From the NCBI RefSeq assembly GCF_003355155.1, contig NZ_CP031320.1:3835367-3899366 (forward strand): a DNA stretch of 64,000 nt, read 5' to 3'. Made by a program: the position numbers and the translations under genes. The stretch is from Streptomyces armeniacus. GTDB taxonomy: Bacteria; Actinomycetota; Actinomycetes; Streptomycetales; Streptomycetaceae. The notes under the pieces are model-generated. The model was given only the letters and a program-made list of their open reading frames with translations. It did no database searches and was not told the DNA's origin. Below, in pieces: positions 63,741 through 64,000 of the stretch (position 1 is its first letter; each line of letters begins with the position of its first letter).

Positions 63741-63769
63741 AGGGGCGCCCCCGCCCCCGAGGCGCCCCT
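63741..63769. terminator. Hairpin between the protease and phosphorylase genes
   Basis: AGGGGCGCC (63741-63749) and GGCGCCCCT (63761-63769) form a perfect 9-bp stem with an 11-base loop between two convergent genes. The flanking 204-bp gap also has GCGGCTCACCTTGCGA repeats (63650-63690) and imperfect repeats of CACGCGC-GAGTCCGAGG (63778-63825). Confidence 0.55.
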
Positions 63770-63835
63770 GCGCGGCTCACGCGCTGAGTCCGAGGACTCC
63801 GGACCGCTCACGCGCCGAGTCCGAGGGCTCCAGAG

Positions 63836-64000
63836 TCAGCGCGTGAGCACACCCGCCGCCCCGCCGGACAGCGTCACATCGTCCCGCGGGGCGGCGGCCA
63901 GCCCCAGCTCCGCCGCCCCGGTCAGCAGCCGGTGCGCGGGCACGATCCGTACGGTGTAGCCGAACGGTCCCGTACGGTCCAGCGCCAGCGGCCCCTCGTA
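63836..64000 (-). CDS. 3' end of an alpha-glucan phosphorylase-like gene (partial)
   Basis: The last 54 codons of a minus-strand gene that continues beyond the window: YEGPLALDRTGPFGYTVRIV, then PAHRLLTGAAELGLAAAPRD. The phrase LDRTGPFGYTVRIVPAH resembles the C-terminus of actinomycete alpha-glucan phosphorylases (GlgP-type), which release glucose-1-phosphate from glycogen or maltodextrins. Only the tail is visible, so the identification rests on one short conserved segment. Confidence 0.6.
   Translation of the reverse strand, partial: YEGPLALDRTGPFGYTVRIVPAHRLLTGAAELGLAAAPRDDVTLSGGAAGVLTR

Overview
The window is very GC-rich DNA with many GTG (and some TTG) starts, GGAGG-type ribosome binding sites and tightly packed genes. 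It carries a gvpOAFGJLSK gas-vesicle operon, an rppA type III polyketide synthase beside a P450, Tat-exported glycosidases and LacI/DeoR/TetR regulators. Together these point to a Streptomyces or close relative. I see no rRNA, tRNA, CRISPR array, transposase or prophage.

Layout. (1) 1-3.7 kb: a PdxA2-like dehydrogenase and a DeoR regulator (acid-sugar use), then two unknown genes, the second lying between two copies of a 150-bp palindromic repeat. (2) 3.7-15.2 kb: a sugar-scavenging locus. A secreted GH127-type glycosidase with a ricin-like lectin tail and a secreted PA14-GH2 enzyme are divergent from a LacI regulator and a four-gene ABC importer most like the YtfQRT-YjfF furanose system. Two similar TTCCAACG-nTATA sites, one between the GH2 and LacI genes and one before the importer, suggest one LacI operator family controls both sides. 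(3) 15.3-17.4 kb: three unlinked minus-strand genes (zinc-ribbon protein, APH-like kinase, unknown) ending in an exact 191-bp tandem duplication. (4) 17.8-21.7 kb: the gas-vesicle operon. (5) 21.9-29.4 kb: phosphoketolase, a 69-residue protein, succinate-semialdehyde dehydrogenase, a GAF-ANTAR regulator, an acetyltransferase and an APC permease. This may be carbon/GABA metabolism. (6) 29.4-38.2 kb: a TetR gene with two palindromic operators, epoxide hydrolase, phosphoesterase, small secreted peptide, hydrolase, amidotransferase, DoxX and three NAD(P)/FMN oxidoreductases. (7) 38.3-48.3 kb: a 1153-residue ATPase regulator, an anti-sigma-type kinase, a truncated antiporter, a methyltransferase, enoyl-CoA hydratase, a CopD-like membrane protein and an L,D-transpeptidase. 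(8) 48.6-56.9 kb: glycogen debranching enzyme GlgX, an MFS exporter, a heterodimeric ABC exporter and an epimerase pseudogene. (9) 57.1-59.4 kb: P450 plus RppA, the tetrahydroxynaphthalene/flaviolin pigment route. (10) 59.7-63.6 kb: two tandem thermolysin-family proteases, the second with a P-domain. The window ends inside the 3' end of an alpha-glucan phosphorylase-like gene.

The most important caution is technical. Positions 29563-29595 match the Illumina Nextera read-1 adapter at 29 of 33 bases, next to an AT-rich, T-rich stretch foreign to this genome, so at least one intergenic region is probably a sequencing or assembly artefact. A weaker adapter-like junction sits exactly where the antiporter gene breaks (about 43.70 kb), so that 'pseudogene' should not be taken as biology without checking. 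I did not find a clearly new multi-gene system. The best biological leads are the LacI furanose regulon, the lectin-fused GH127, the gas-vesicle operon with its leader repeats, and the small conserved-looking peptides.
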